Both the position numbers and the translations under genes were made by a program. From the NCBI GenBank assembly GCA_046329435.1, contig JAXLUR010000012.1, positions 1-64,000 on the forward strand: a DNA stretch of 64,000 nt, in the 5' to 3' direction. The notes under the pieces were generated by a model. It did no database searches, was not told the origin of the DNA, and saw only the letters and a program-made list of their open reading frames with translations. Positions 17,400-26,328 of this stretch are shown in pieces (the first letter of the stretch is position 1; every line of letters begins with the position of its first letter). This DNA is from M3007 sp046329435 (lineage in GTDB: Bacteria > Bacteroidota > Bacteroidia > Chitinophagales > Saprospiraceae).

Positions 17400-19256
17400 A
17401 TGTCCACTACCCGTTTGCTGCTGTTCGTTTTTTGCCTGACCGTCGCCTCGGCACATGCGCAAAACGCCGATTCCATCTACCTCCGCGAGCATTATTACAA
17501 AAGAGAAATGATGATCCCGATGCGCGACGGGGTGCGGTTGTTCACGTCCGTTTACCTTCCGAAAGACCAGACGCGCCAGTACCCCATTGTGTTACGCCGA
17601 ACGCCATATTCCTGCGCGCCCTATGGTGCGGGGGCCTTTACCGACCGTATGCAAAACATGGCCATGGTGCGCGCCGGCTACATTTTCGTGATTCAGGATG
17701 TGCGCGGCCGGTACATGAGCGAGGGTGAATTCATGGACATTCGGCCCTTTAATCCCGATAAAAAGACCACCCGCGACACCGACGAAGCAAGCGACACCTA
17801 CGACACCGTGGACTGGCTGGTCAAAAACCTGCCCAACAACAACGGCCGCGTAGGCGTGTGGGGCATTTCCTACCCCGGTTTTTATGCGACCATGTGCATC
17901 CTGGCCAATCATCCGGCCATCAAAGCCGTGTCGCCGCAGGCGCCGGTGACCAACTGGTTTGTGGGCGACGATTTTCACCACAACGGGGCCTTTATGCTGA
18001 TGGATGCCTTCTCCTTTTACTCCGGCTTCGGCAAACCCCGCCCTGCCCCGACCATGGACGGCGCGCCCGGCTTCTCCGACTGGAAAACTCCCGATAATTA
18101 CGCCTTTTACCTGCGGGTGGGCGCGCTGCGCAATTTTACCGAACAATTGGGCATGAAAAACATCCCGTTCTGGAACGACCTCATGGCGCACCCCGACTAC
18201 GATGCCTGGTGGAAAGCCCGCGACCCGCGACCGCATCTGAAAAATGTGCAGCCCGCCGTTTTGACCGTCGGCGGCCTCTTCGACGCGGAAGACTGCTGGG
18301 GCGCCTGGAACCTTTACAAGGCCATTGAATCTCAAAATGCAAGCGCCGTAAACAACCAGCTGGTAATGGGCCCCTGGGTGCACGGCGGCTGGGCGCGTAC
18401 CGATGGCGACCGGCTGGGCAATGTGGTGTTCGGACAAAAAACATCGGTATTTTACCAGGATAACATCGAACTGCCGTTTTTCGAATACTACCTGAAAGAC
18501 AAGGGCCCGGCGACGCTTCCGGAAGCCAGCATTTTCCTGACCGGCGCCAACCGCTGGGCCAGGTACGATCAATGGCCGCCCCGCACCGCCACGCCGGTTC
18601 AGTATTTTTTCCATTCCGACAACAGCTTGTCCACCACCCCGGCTAACAACGCCGAAAACTGGCTGGAATACGTGAGCGACCCTGCACACCCGGTACCTTA
18701 CACGGAAGACGTGCATCTGGGCCGTACCCGCGAATACATGTGCGACGACCAGCGCTTCGCCTCACGGCGCCCCGATGTACTGACGTTCCAGACTGCGCCG
18801 CTCGGCAATGAAATGATCCTGGCCGGCCCCGTCAGCGTCGATCTGTGGGTCAGTACCACGGGTACCGACGCCGATTTTGTGGTCAAACTGATCGATGTAT
18901 TCCCCGATACGCTGCAAGGAAGCCAAAACGGCGTGCCGCTCGGCGGTTACCAGATGCTCGTACGCGGCGAAATCTTCCGCGGGCGCTACCGCAACGGGTT
19001 CGACAAACCGGAACCTTTCACCCCCGGCCAACCTGCCCATGTCGTATTCGAACTGCCCGATGTGGCGCACGTCATTCTGCCCGGGCACCGGCTGATGGTG
19101 CAGGTGCAAAGCAGCTGGTTCCCGCTGTCCGACCGCAATCCGCAGCAATTTGTCAACATCTACGAAGCCAAGGACGCGGATTTCAAAAAAGCGACGCACA
19201 GACTCTATTGTTCCCCTGGGCAGGCGTCTTTCATCCGGCTGCCCGTGCAGCGTTAA
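17400..19256 (+). CDS. Exported S15/CocE-type acyl hydrolase (alpha-amino-acid ester hydrolase-like)
   Basis: A 618-residue secreted serine hydrolase. The signal peptide ends near SAHAQ. The alpha/beta-hydrolase domain has R-D-G-V-R-L near the N-terminus and the nucleophile S157 in VWGISYPGFY. The acid is probably the Asp in GLFDAEDCWGAW, and the histidine lies in GPWVHGGW. The C-terminal jelly-roll (about 390-618) is the X-Pro dipeptidyl-peptidase C-terminal domain shared by CocE, glutaryl-7-ACA acylases and amino-acid ester hydrolases. It likely cleaves acyl-amino or ester bonds in the periplasm or outside the cell. The longer frame starting at 17268 is not needed, as the signal peptide defines 17400. 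Confidence 0.9.
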   Translation: MSTTRLLLFVFCLTVASAHAQNADSIYLREHYYKREMMIPMRDGVRLFTSVYLPKDQTRQYPIVLRRTPYSCAPYGAGAFTDRMQNMAMVRAGYIFVIQDVRGRYMSEGEFMDIRPFNPDKKTTRDTDEASDTYDTVDWLVKNLPNNNGRVGVWGISYPGFYATMCILANHPAIKAVSPQAPVTNWFVGDDFHHNGAFMLMDAFSFYSGFGKPRPAPTMDGAPGFSDWKTPDNYAFYLRVGALRNFTEQLGMKNIPFWNDLMAHPDYDAWWKARDPRPHLKNVQPAVLTVGGLFDAEDCWGAWNLYKAIESQNASAVNNQLVMGPWVHGGWARTDGDRLGNVVFGQKTSVFYQDNIELPFFEYYLKDKGPATLPEASIFLTGANRWARYDQWPPRTATPVQYFFHSDNSLSTTPANNAENWLEYVSDPAHPVPYTEDVHLGRTREYMCDDQRFASRRPDVLTFQTAPLGNEMILAGPVSVDLWVSTTGTDADFVVKLIDVFPDTLQGSQNGVPLGGYQMLVRGEIFRGRYRNGFDKPEPFTPGQPAHVVFELPDVAHVILPGHRLMVQVQSSWFPLSDRNPQQFVNIYEAKDADFKKATHRLYCSPGQASFIRLPVQR

Positions 19257-19325
19257 AGCGGCTGATGGTTTCTATTGCCCGAATGTTCAACGCTGGCGCG
19301 GGATGCTGGCGCGGGGCTTCATGCT

Positions 19326-19360
19326 GGCACGGGGCTTCGCCCCGTGCCGCCTATTTTTCA
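19326..19360 (+). terminator. Strong hairpin after the S15 hydrolase
   Basis: GGCACGGGGC-TTC-GCCCCGTGCC forms a perfect 10-bp stem with a three-base loop, followed by CTATTTTTC. It is preceded by half-copies of the same motif (GGCGCGGGGCTTCAT), so it may have arisen by local duplication. The remaining 19361-19493 shows no gene. Confidence 0.65.
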
Positions 19361-19493
19361 AAAAACGGGCGCCTTGGCGGGAAAGGCGAAAAGAACTTTG
19401 CCCTTTGCAAGCAAGGCATTACTGCCGGACTTATCACGAAAGCGCCCTCCTTTTCCCTAAAACTAAAAATCCAAGGCCAGTGATCGTCAATTT

Positions 19494-21797
19494 ATGAAAC
19501 ACCTGTTACTCCTCCTCTCGCTGGCGATCTTGTCGCCCCTCTTGCTTTCCGCACAGCCCCGTCCGGAGCACGATCTTGTTTTTGAAAATGTACCCCGTCG
19601 CTGGGACGAAGGGCTGCCCATGGGCAACGGGCTGCTGGGCTGCCTTCTGTGGAACCATGAGGGCAAATTGCGGCTTTCTCTCGACCGCTCCGACCTTTGG
19701 GATCTTCGCCCCATGGCCGGGCTGGAGCGCCCCGAATTTCGCTACGACTGGGTGGCCGCGCAACTGGGCAAAAATGATTACGGCGTTGTGCAAGCCTATT
19801 TCGATGCGCCCTATGAAAGCGAACCCGGGCCAACCAAACTCCCCGGCGCAGCGCTTGAATTTCCCATCTCCTCTCCCTCGACGGTTTCCTGCCGTCTCGA
19901 CCTGTCCGACGGACTGGCGACGTTGAGCAGGCAGAATGAACCGTTTTTTGAAACCTTCGTACACGCCGACCGGCGCGAGGGCTGGTTCAGGGTCAAAAGT
20001 GAAGCGAACGCCGTCGCTCAACTCGTGCCGCCTGCCTATTCGGGCGACACCAAGGCTGCGCCCGGCAGCTCCGTGGAGGGCGACGACCTGGCCCGGCTCG
20101 AATACCGGCAGGGCGAAGTAAAATCACAGGGCCCGAATCTGCTGGTATATCGCCAGATCTGCTACGGCGGGTTTTCGTACGAAGTAGCTTTGGCCTGGCA
20201 GGAAAATGACGGCTGGATAGAAGGCGTGTGGAGTATCTCCAGCCATTTTGCCCAAAAACCCAATATCCCGACCGCTCATGAAATTGTGCAGGACGCCCTG
20301 TCGCGCGGTTTTTCCCGCGCCCTCGAAGAAAGCCGCAAATGGTGGGCCGGCTACTGGGGCAAATCGGCGCTGCGGCTGCCCGATCCGCTGATTGAAAAGC
20401 AGTACTACCGCGACATGTACAAATTCGGCTGCGTGGCCCGCGCTGATGCGCCCATGATCAGTCTGCAAGCCATCTGGACCGTTGACAACGGCCGGCTGCC
20501 GCCCTGGAAAGGCGACCTGCACCACGACCTGAATACGGAAATGAGCTATTGGCCGGCCTATACAGCCAACCACCTCGACGAGGCGGAAGGCCTGCTGTGG
20601 CATCTGGAAAGCAACGAACTGGCCCACTACGACTACACCAGATATTATTTCGGCACCGGCGGCCTCAATGTGCCCGGCGTCGAAACCCTGCTGGGCCAGC
20701 CGATGGGCGGTTGGATTCAGTACGCCTGCTCGCCCACGACCTCGGCCTGGTTGTCGCAGCATTTTTACTGGCAATGGCGCTACTCCGCCGACCGGCGCTT
20801 CCTGCGTTTTCATGCCTGGCCCTGGTTTAAGGGCGTGGCAACTCACCTCGAGCAACTGACTTTTATCGACGGACAAGGCATACGGGTGCTGCCCCTGTCG
20901 TCGTCGCCGGAAATACACGACAACAGCCCGCAAGCCTGGTGGCCCAATACGCTGACCAATTACGACCTGGCGCTTTGTCTTTTTGTTTTTCAAAAAACGG
21001 CTGAACTGGCCGATGAAATGAATCAGCCGAAGGAGGCCGAACACTGGCGCCGCCGGGCGGCCGAATTGCCGCCTTTGGCCGCAGAAGCCAACGGCGCCCT
21101 GATGATCGCCCCCGACCTGCCTTTTCTACAAAGCCACCGACACTTTTCACACCTGATGGCCATACATCCGCTGGGACTGATCAACCGGACCGACGGTCCC
21201 GCTGCACAACAAACGATCGGCGCCACCCTGACCCGCCTCGACTCGGCCGGCAGCTCGGAATGGACCGGCTACTCCTTTGCCTGGCTGGCCAGCCTGCGCG
21301 CCAGAGGCGGCGACGGCGACGGCGCGCGCAAGGCCCTGCGCATATTTGCCAAAGCCTTCGTGTCGGAGAATTCGTTCCACGTCAACGGCGACCAGACGGC
21401 CGAGGGATATTCCGGTTTTCACTACCGGCCTTTTACCCTGGAAGGCAATTTCGCCTTTGCCGCGGGGGTGCAGGAAATGTTGCTGCAAAGCCGAAAGGGC
21501 GAGATCGCGGTTTTCCCTGCCGTGCCCGACGACTGGCGGGATTTGTCGTTCGAGCACCTGCGTGCCGACGGCGCAGTGCTGGTCAGCGCCGCGCGCAAAG
21601 CAGGCCGGATGAGCGAATTGAGCCTGGAAGCGGAAAAAGACACCGACTGGCTTTGGCTGTACGGCGACTTTGACGGAAGGGAACTGGAGCAGGGGAAGTT
21701 GCAGCAGCGCAAGGCCGTTGTGGAGCGCTACGACCCGCAGCGCCGCGCCTGGCGGGTTAAAATGGATGCCGGCGGGTGGATCAAGCTTTTTATGTAA
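19494..21797 (+). CDS. GH95-type glycoside hydrolase (alpha-L-fucosidase-like), exported
   Basis: A 767-residue protein with a signal peptide (1-20), an N-terminal beta domain including RRWDEGLPMGNGLLGCLLW (about 30-55), and an (alpha/alpha)6 barrel. The barrel signature is PPWKGDLHHDLNTEMSYW (G340-W353). In characterised GH95 fucosidases the equivalent stretch carries two Asn residues that activate the base; here the first position is Asp345 and only Asn347 is kept. EIHDNSPQAWWPNTLTNYDLAL and SSEWTGYSFAWLASL follow. Likely substrates are fucosylated or related glycans, but the altered residue makes the exact specificity uncertain (L-galactoside or another sugar is possible). Confidence 0.8.
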   Translation: MKHLLLLLSLAILSPLLLSAQPRPEHDLVFENVPRRWDEGLPMGNGLLGCLLWNHEGKLRLSLDRSDLWDLRPMAGLERPEFRYDWVAAQLGKNDYGVVQAYFDAPYESEPGPTKLPGAALEFPISSPSTVSCRLDLSDGLATLSRQNEPFFETFVHADRREGWFRVKSEANAVAQLVPPAYSGDTKAAPGSSVEGDDLARLEYRQGEVKSQGPNLLVYRQICYGGFSYEVALAWQENDGWIEGVWSISSHFAQKPNIPTAHEIVQDALSRGFSRALEESRKWWAGYWGKSALRLPDPLIEKQYYRDMYKFGCVARADAPMISLQAIWTVDNGRLPPWKGDLHHDLNTEMSYWPAYTANHLDEAEGLLWHLESNELAHYDYTRYYFGTGGLNVPGVETLLGQPMGGWIQYACSPTTSAWLSQHFYWQWRYSADRRFLRFHAWPWFKGVATHLEQLTFIDGQGIRVLPLSSSPEIHDNSPQAWWPNTLTNYDLALCLFVFQKTAELADEMNQPKEAEHWRRRAAELPPLAAEANGALMIAPDLPFLQSHRHFSHLMAIHPLGLINRTDGPAAQQTIGATLTRLDSAGSSEWTGYSFAWLASLRARGGDGDGARKALRIFAKAFVSENSFHVNGDQTAEGYSGFHYRPFTLEGNFAFAAGVQEMLLQSRKGEIAVFPAVPDDWRDLSFEHLRADGAVLVSAARKAGRMSELSLEAEKDTDWLWLYGDFDGRELEQGKLQQRKAVVERYDPQRRAWRVKMDAGGWIKLFM

Positions 21798-22005
21798 GCT
21801 GATGCAAATCAGGTGCAACCTGCGCTGCGCTCCAATATCTTTGAACAAAATACCCCTTCAACTTCTTGTACACCAAGCGCGGAAACCATCGTTTTGGGGC
21901 AGTTTGAAAACCTGACTTTTTCTAAAAAATGTCCGCCAGGTTTCCACAGGAAACCTGAATTTTGATAGATCAAACCAATCTTCAATACAACATAAAAATC
22001 CGGCT

Positions 22006-23478
22006 ATGAAAACTTCCGTTTTACGCTTCGCAATGGCCACGCTGACGGCGCTTTTGTGTGCTGCCGAATCCCGCGCGCTCGACACCGGCGTCTCCTTCGC
22101 CGCCTATGCCACCCCGGAAAAAACCTATGTCGAAATCAACATCGAAGTGGCTGCCGCCACTGTCACGTTCAAACCCGTCGACAGCCTGCAACTGCAGGCC
22201 GGCGTGGAAGTTCTGATCCTCATCAAAGACGGCGAAAAGGTCGTTACCTACGAGAAATACCGCATGAGCAGTCCGCTGGTCAGCATCCCGCAGGAATTGC
22301 TCGACGTCAAAAGGCTGTTCGTACCGGCCGGCCAGTACCAACTGGAGATCAGTTTTCAAGACATCTACGACCCCAACAACCAGGACCAGTTTGCGGCGCC
22401 CCTGAACATCGCGATCGATCCTTCGCGGATCAACCTGTCCGACGTTCAATTGTTGCGCGGCTTCAAACCTGACGAATCGGAGGGGCCTTTTAACAAAAAC
22501 GGCTATTTCCTCGAGCCCCTGCCGTTCCTGTTTTACGACCGTACGGCGACCCGGCTGGCTTTTTATGCCGAGATCTACCACGCCGACAAAAGCATTGCGG
22601 CCGGGGGCAATTACCTCGTGCGCTATTTTATCGAAAAGGAAAAAGGCAACGGCGTGACCGCCCTCATCTCCATCGGCACCCAGCGCAAACCGCCGTCAGA
22701 AATCGACGCCGTACTGGTACAAATGGATATTAAAAACCTGGTCAGCGGCAACTATTCGCTGACCGTTGAACTGCGCAATGCGACCAACGAATTGCTCGCC
22801 ATTCGCAAAGTGCCGTTTCAGCGCAGCAATCCCTTCCTTTCCATGGAAGAAAACGAGCTGACGGAAGAACTGGTGTCCAAACAATTCGTTCAGGACCTTT
22901 CGGAAGACAACCTGCGGTACAGCCTGCGCGCCATCTCCCCCACACTTTCGGGCGATGAAAACGAAACCCTTAAAAACCTGCTCCAGTCGGGCGATTTGAA
23001 AGGGATGCGTTATTTTCTGTTCCGTCATTTCATGCAACTGGACCCCAACAATCCCGAACAGGCATTCCGCGAGTACATGGAAGTGGCAGGTCAGGTGGAC
23101 CAGAAATTCAATACCGGCTTCGGCCGTGGCTTCGAATCGGCACGCGGGATCATTTACCTGCGCTATGGCCGGCCCGACGACCTGATTCACGTGGAAGACG
23201 ACCCCAGCGCACCGCCGTACGAGATCTGGATTTATTACAATTTCCCAAAAACCAACCAGAAAAACGTCAAATTCCTGTTTTACAACCCTTCGCTCGCCGG
23301 GGAAGATTTCATCCTGCTGCACTCTACTGCCCGGGGCGAGATCAACAATCCGCGCTGGGAACGCGAGTTGTACAAGCGGAATGCCGGCGAACAATACCAG
23401 GGCGATAATTACCAGGATGCTACCGAAATGCAGCGCAACGTGGGCCGCAATGCCCGCACCTATTTCGAAGATTTCTGA
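22006..23478 (+). CDS. GWxTD domain-containing exported protein
   Basis: A 490-residue protein with a signal peptide (1-23). Beta-rich segments occupy about 30-270. The C-terminal GWxTD-type domain spans about 355-465, with FNTGFGRGFESARGIIYLRYGRPDDLIHVEDDPSAPPYEIWIYYNF (interrupted here only by normal family variation); G-R-P-D and the E-I-W-x-Y strand are hallmarks. These proteins are common in Bacteroidota and related phyla and are probably periplasmic; their role is unknown. It stands alone, with 208 bp upstream lacking other genes. Confidence 0.88.
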   Translation: MKTSVLRFAMATLTALLCAAESRALDTGVSFAAYATPEKTYVEINIEVAAATVTFKPVDSLQLQAGVEVLILIKDGEKVVTYEKYRMSSPLVSIPQELLDVKRLFVPAGQYQLEISFQDIYDPNNQDQFAAPLNIAIDPSRINLSDVQLLRGFKPDESEGPFNKNGYFLEPLPFLFYDRTATRLAFYAEIYHADKSIAAGGNYLVRYFIEKEKGNGVTALISIGTQRKPPSEIDAVLVQMDIKNLVSGNYSLTVELRNATNELLAIRKVPFQRSNPFLSMEENELTEELVSKQFVQDLSEDNLRYSLRAISPTLSGDENETLKNLLQSGDLKGMRYFLFRHFMQLDPNNPEQAFREYMEVAGQVDQKFNTGFGRGFESARGIIYLRYGRPDDLIHVEDDPSAPPYEIWIYYNFPKTNQKNVKFLFYNPSLAGEDFILLHSTARGEINNPRWERELYKRNAGEQYQGDNYQDATEMQRNVGRNARTYFEDF

Positions 23479-23547
23479 AGTGAACGGCAGCCGGCGTCAT
23501 CGGACAGGAGCCAGCATGAATTTTGACTTGGCAAACGTTTCCTGAGT

Positions 23548-23688
23548 TGATGCCTGCACACGTTTTTCCGCGATGCGGCCGGTTTGGGGCAAATCACTTG
23601 CATCGGGCATAACCGATGAACCCGCCTCCCCGTGCCGCATCGCGGCTAACTGTACGTAGCATGATGGGCCCAACGTGTGCCCGCATCA
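23548..23688. repeat. Imperfect 141-bp palindromic element
   Basis: Outer arms TGATGCCTGCACACGTT (23548-23564) and AACGTGTGCCCGCATCA (23672-23688) pair at 15 of 17 positions. Inside them CCGCGATGCGGC (23568-23579) and GCCGCATCGCGG (23634-23645) are perfect complements. A third nested hairpin CATCGG/CCGATG lies at 23601-23618. It fills the gap between two convergent genes and has no ORF. It could be a MITE-like or structural element. Confidence 0.7.
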
Positions 23689-23755
23689 GGGCAAAACGCC
23701 CGAATTGAGCCCGAAATCAGGGATGGCGCCTGTTGGATGGCGTAAAAACCGGCGC

Positions 23756-24238
23756 TCAGTTTTTGTCGTCGTCGAGTTCTTCTCGGGCCTCTTCCCGTTT
23801 TTCGATGTAATCTTCCCAGATCGACTTGTAGTCGTAGGAAATATAAACCTCGGTGTCGAAAGCGCCCCAGGCGCCGTTTTCGAGCGCCAGATTGAGTCGT
23901 CGCATGGAACCGGCCGGCACTTCCAGAACGATGATATGGCCGTAGCCCATCGCAAGCGTCCAGGAGACGACACGGGCATCGCGGGGCGGGAACTGGTCCC
24001 AGAAACCCTGTGCTTCGAGGATGCGGCGTATTTCGGAAAGGTTTTTATCCTGCTGGTGTTTGAGGACAATGGTGACCGTCACGCTATCCGTTTTGAGGGG
24101 AACAGGTGCTACCATAGAAGGGCCGGAAGAGCCCTGCGAGGGCTGGCCGGCGGGGTTTTTATCCTTGGGTTGCTGGGCGGCAAGGGTGAAGCCGAGGCCA
24201 ATCAGACAAATACTCAGGAGCAGAATTTTTTTCGACAT
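23756..24238 (-). CDS. Small exported protein of unknown function
   Basis: A 160-residue protein. Starting at ATG 24238 gives MSKKILLLSICLIGLGFTLAAQ, a clear signal peptide. A Pro/Gly/Ser-rich linker (about 25-45) precedes a compact domain (about 50-140) with VTVTIVLKHQQDKNLSEIRR. The C-terminus is very acidic and basic (EKREEAREELDDDKN), probably helical. No family recognised. It is divergent from the peptide transporter gene. Two possible -7 boxes (complements of TAATTTTG at 24257-24264 and TATTTTTG at 24285-24292) lie upstream. Confidence 0.7.
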   Translation of the reverse strand: MSKKILLLSICLIGLGFTLAAQQPKDKNPAGQPSQGSSGPSMVAPVPLKTDSVTVTIVLKHQQDKNLSEIRRILEAQGFWDQFPPRDARVVSWTLAMGYGHIIVLEVPAGSMRRLNLALENGAWGAFDTEVYISYDYKSIWEDYIEKREEAREELDDDKN

Positions 24239-24316
24239 TTCGCTGCGTTCAGGTGGCAAAATTAGGAAAGGATCAAAGGGAAGGCAAAAATAGTGTGCCG
24301 ATCTGCTTTTGGCTTC

Positions 24317-24324
24317 TATTTTTG
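24317..24324 (+). promoter_or_regulatory. Promoter -7 box for the POT transporter gene
   Basis: TATTTTTG matches TAnnTTTG and lies 45 bp before the ATG at 24370. Confidence 0.5.
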
Positions 24325-24369
24325 CCCGTCACTCAAGAATACTTTTGATCAAACGCCAGCTCAGCCTTC

Positions 24370-26010
24370 ATGTTTAAACAACACCCGTCCGGATTACCCT
24401 ATCTTTTTTTCACCGAAATGTGGGAACGCTTCGGCTATTACCTCATGATCGGCATTTTCATGCTGTACATGACCGATGCCCAGCGCGGCGGCATGGCCAT
24501 GGACCGCGGCGAAGCATCCGATATTTACGGCACCTTCATTGCACTGGTGTACCTCACGCCTTTCATCGGCGGACTGCTTGCCGACCGGGTGCTGGGCTAT
24601 CGCCGCTCGATTGTGATCGGCGGCAGCCTCATGGGTATCGGCTATTTGCTGCTGGCCATCCCGAACAACCTGACCACTTTTTACACTTCCCTGGGCATCA
24701 TGATCCTGGGCAACGGCTTTTTCAAACCCAATATTTCGGTACTGCTCGGCAACCTGTACAACGAGGACCGCTATAAAGGCATGAAAGACACCGGCTACAA
24801 CATCTTCTACATGGGGATCAACATCGGCGCTTTCATTTGCAACTTTTTCGCTGCCTGGCTGCGCTGGAACATCGGCTGGGGCGCTGCTTTTGCCGCTGCA
24901 GGCGTAGGAATGTTTATCGGCGTGGCGGTGTTCCTCATCGGCACCCGCCACTACCGGCACGCCGATGTGCGCAAAGCGCCCGAAAACGGTGAAATGGGGG
25001 TCGGCAGAATGCTGTCGTCCGTGCTGCTCCCGGCCGTCGTGACGGGTTTTGCAGGCTGGATGATCCCCGGCGATGTGTTTGGCTCCAACTCGACCGACGC
25101 TTTTATTTTCGGCAGCATGCCCGTGATCGCCTTTTATCTGTGGACCCTGAAACAGGCCAGCGCCGAAGACAAGCCGCGCATCAAATCGCTGCTGGCTATT
25201 TACGGCGTGGTCATCGTGTTTTGGGCGGTTTTCAAACAAAACGGCACGGCACTGACCACCTGGGCGGAGTTTTACACCGACCGCAGCATACCGGCCAGTG
25301 TGGAGCCCCTTGCCAACCAGCTGCGTCTGGTGCAGGTGGTCAAAAACGACACTGCGCTGGTACCCCAATACGACCACCAGTTCCGCACCACGCGCGATGC
25401 GGCAGGCAAAATTGTCAAGATCAACAACATCGATCCCTATTTCCTCAATATGCCGGAAGCAGCGCGGCCGCCCAGGGGCGAAAGCCGTTCGCTGGTATCG
25501 ACCGAGTTGTACCAGTCGGTCAATCCCTTGTTTGTGATCCTGCTGACCCCGGTCGTGATCTGGGTGTTCGCCCGGCTCCGCAAACGAGGCAAGGAACCCA
25601 CCACGCCCGCCAAAATCGGGTGGGGACTGGTCATTTCCGCCCTTTCTACCCTGGTTACCATCATGGCCGTTTACGCCTGCCACAACGGCGCGGTCAAGGC
25701 ATCGGCCTGGTGGCTGATCGGCACCTACGCGGTCATCACTGCGGGCGAATTGTGCCTCAGCCCGATGGGGCTTTCCATGGTGTCCAAAATGGCGCCGCGT
25801 CACATTACCGGCCTGATGATGGGCGGCTGGCAACTGGCCACCTCGCTCGGCAACAAGCTGAGCGGCGTGCTGGCCACCATGTGGGACCGCTACGATGATA
25901 AAGCCAGTTTCTTTTGGGTTAATTTTGTGCTGCTGACCATTGCCTCGCTGGCCTTGTTTGCCATGTTGCGATGGCTCAACCGCCTGTTTCGGGAACAAGG
26001 CCTGGTCTGA
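24370..26010 (+). CDS. POT/PTR family proton-coupled oligopeptide transporter
   Basis: A 546-residue inner-membrane MFS protein. The E-R-F/E-x-x-E-R motif region is seen in FFTEMWERFGYYLMIGIFMLYM. The PTR2 signature is in LGIMILGNGFFKPNIS, followed by the Y-N-x-F-Y-M-G-I-N-x-G-A segment. About 12-14 hydrophobic helices are visible. There is a long loop at about 305-375 rich in charged residues, as in bacterial DtpT-like members. It imports di- and tripeptides, probably feeding on products of exported peptidases such as the S15 protein. Confidence 0.95.
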   Translation: MFKQHPSGLPYLFFTEMWERFGYYLMIGIFMLYMTDAQRGGMAMDRGEASDIYGTFIALVYLTPFIGGLLADRVLGYRRSIVIGGSLMGIGYLLLAIPNNLTTFYTSLGIMILGNGFFKPNISVLLGNLYNEDRYKGMKDTGYNIFYMGINIGAFICNFFAAWLRWNIGWGAAFAAAGVGMFIGVAVFLIGTRHYRHADVRKAPENGEMGVGRMLSSVLLPAVVTGFAGWMIPGDVFGSNSTDAFIFGSMPVIAFYLWTLKQASAEDKPRIKSLLAIYGVVIVFWAVFKQNGTALTTWAEFYTDRSIPASVEPLANQLRLVQVVKNDTALVPQYDHQFRTTRDAAGKIVKINNIDPYFLNMPEAARPPRGESRSLVSTELYQSVNPLFVILLTPVVIWVFARLRKRGKEPTTPAKIGWGLVISALSTLVTIMAVYACHNGAVKASAWWLIGTYAVITAGELCLSPMGLSMVSKMAPRHITGLMMGGWQLATSLGNKLSGVLATMWDRYDDKASFFWVNFVLLTIASLALFAMLRWLNRLFREQGLV

Positions 26011-26103
26011 TGCCGGCCATTATTGCCTCGTACGGAGTCTTGAATCAAGACATACTACTTGTTAACCAACCATATTTACTGCTCATTTAAAAATCACCGA
26101 CTT

Positions 26104-26238
26104 ATGGCATCGAAAATGAAAGTTTCGAAGAAAAACGTGTATGCCAAACAGGACCGCGAAGACAACCGTAAATTTATGCTCGTCCTTGCCCTGGCAACCA
26201 TCGCATTGATGTTGATGCTCTATTTCATCTTTGCCTGA
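26104..26238 (+). CDS. Small single-span membrane protein
   Basis: A 44-residue ORF: a basic N-terminus (MASKMKVSKKNVYAKQDR) followed by one hydrophobic helix (about 25-43, MLVLALATIALMLMLYFIFA). Codon use looks coding, the start has no competitor, and a strong terminator follows within 30 bp, which supports a real transcription unit. It is 93 bp after the peptide transporter. Function unknown. Confidence 0.6.
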   Translation: MASKMKVSKKNVYAKQDREDNRKFMLVLALATIALMLMLYFIFA

Positions 26239-26261
26239 ACCCGCCGTGATCTGCCTGAACT

Positions 26262-26302
26262 AAACAGGAGCCAGTCTGCGCAGACTGACTCCTGTTGTTT
26301 TT
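26262..26302. terminator. Bidirectional terminator between convergent genes
   Basis: AACAGGAG-C-CAGTCTG pairs with CAGACTG-A-CTCCTGTT, followed by GTTTTTT on the plus strand. It serves the small membrane protein and possibly nspC on the other strand. Confidence 0.85.
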
Positions 26303-26328
26303 TAATAACCGTCTTGTTGCCTGTTTTT

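Noticed and set aside
24394..25998. A 534-residue minus-strand ORF opposite the POT transporter
   Set aside because: Antisense shadow, His/Gln-rich with no domain; the plus-strand frame is a clear transporter.
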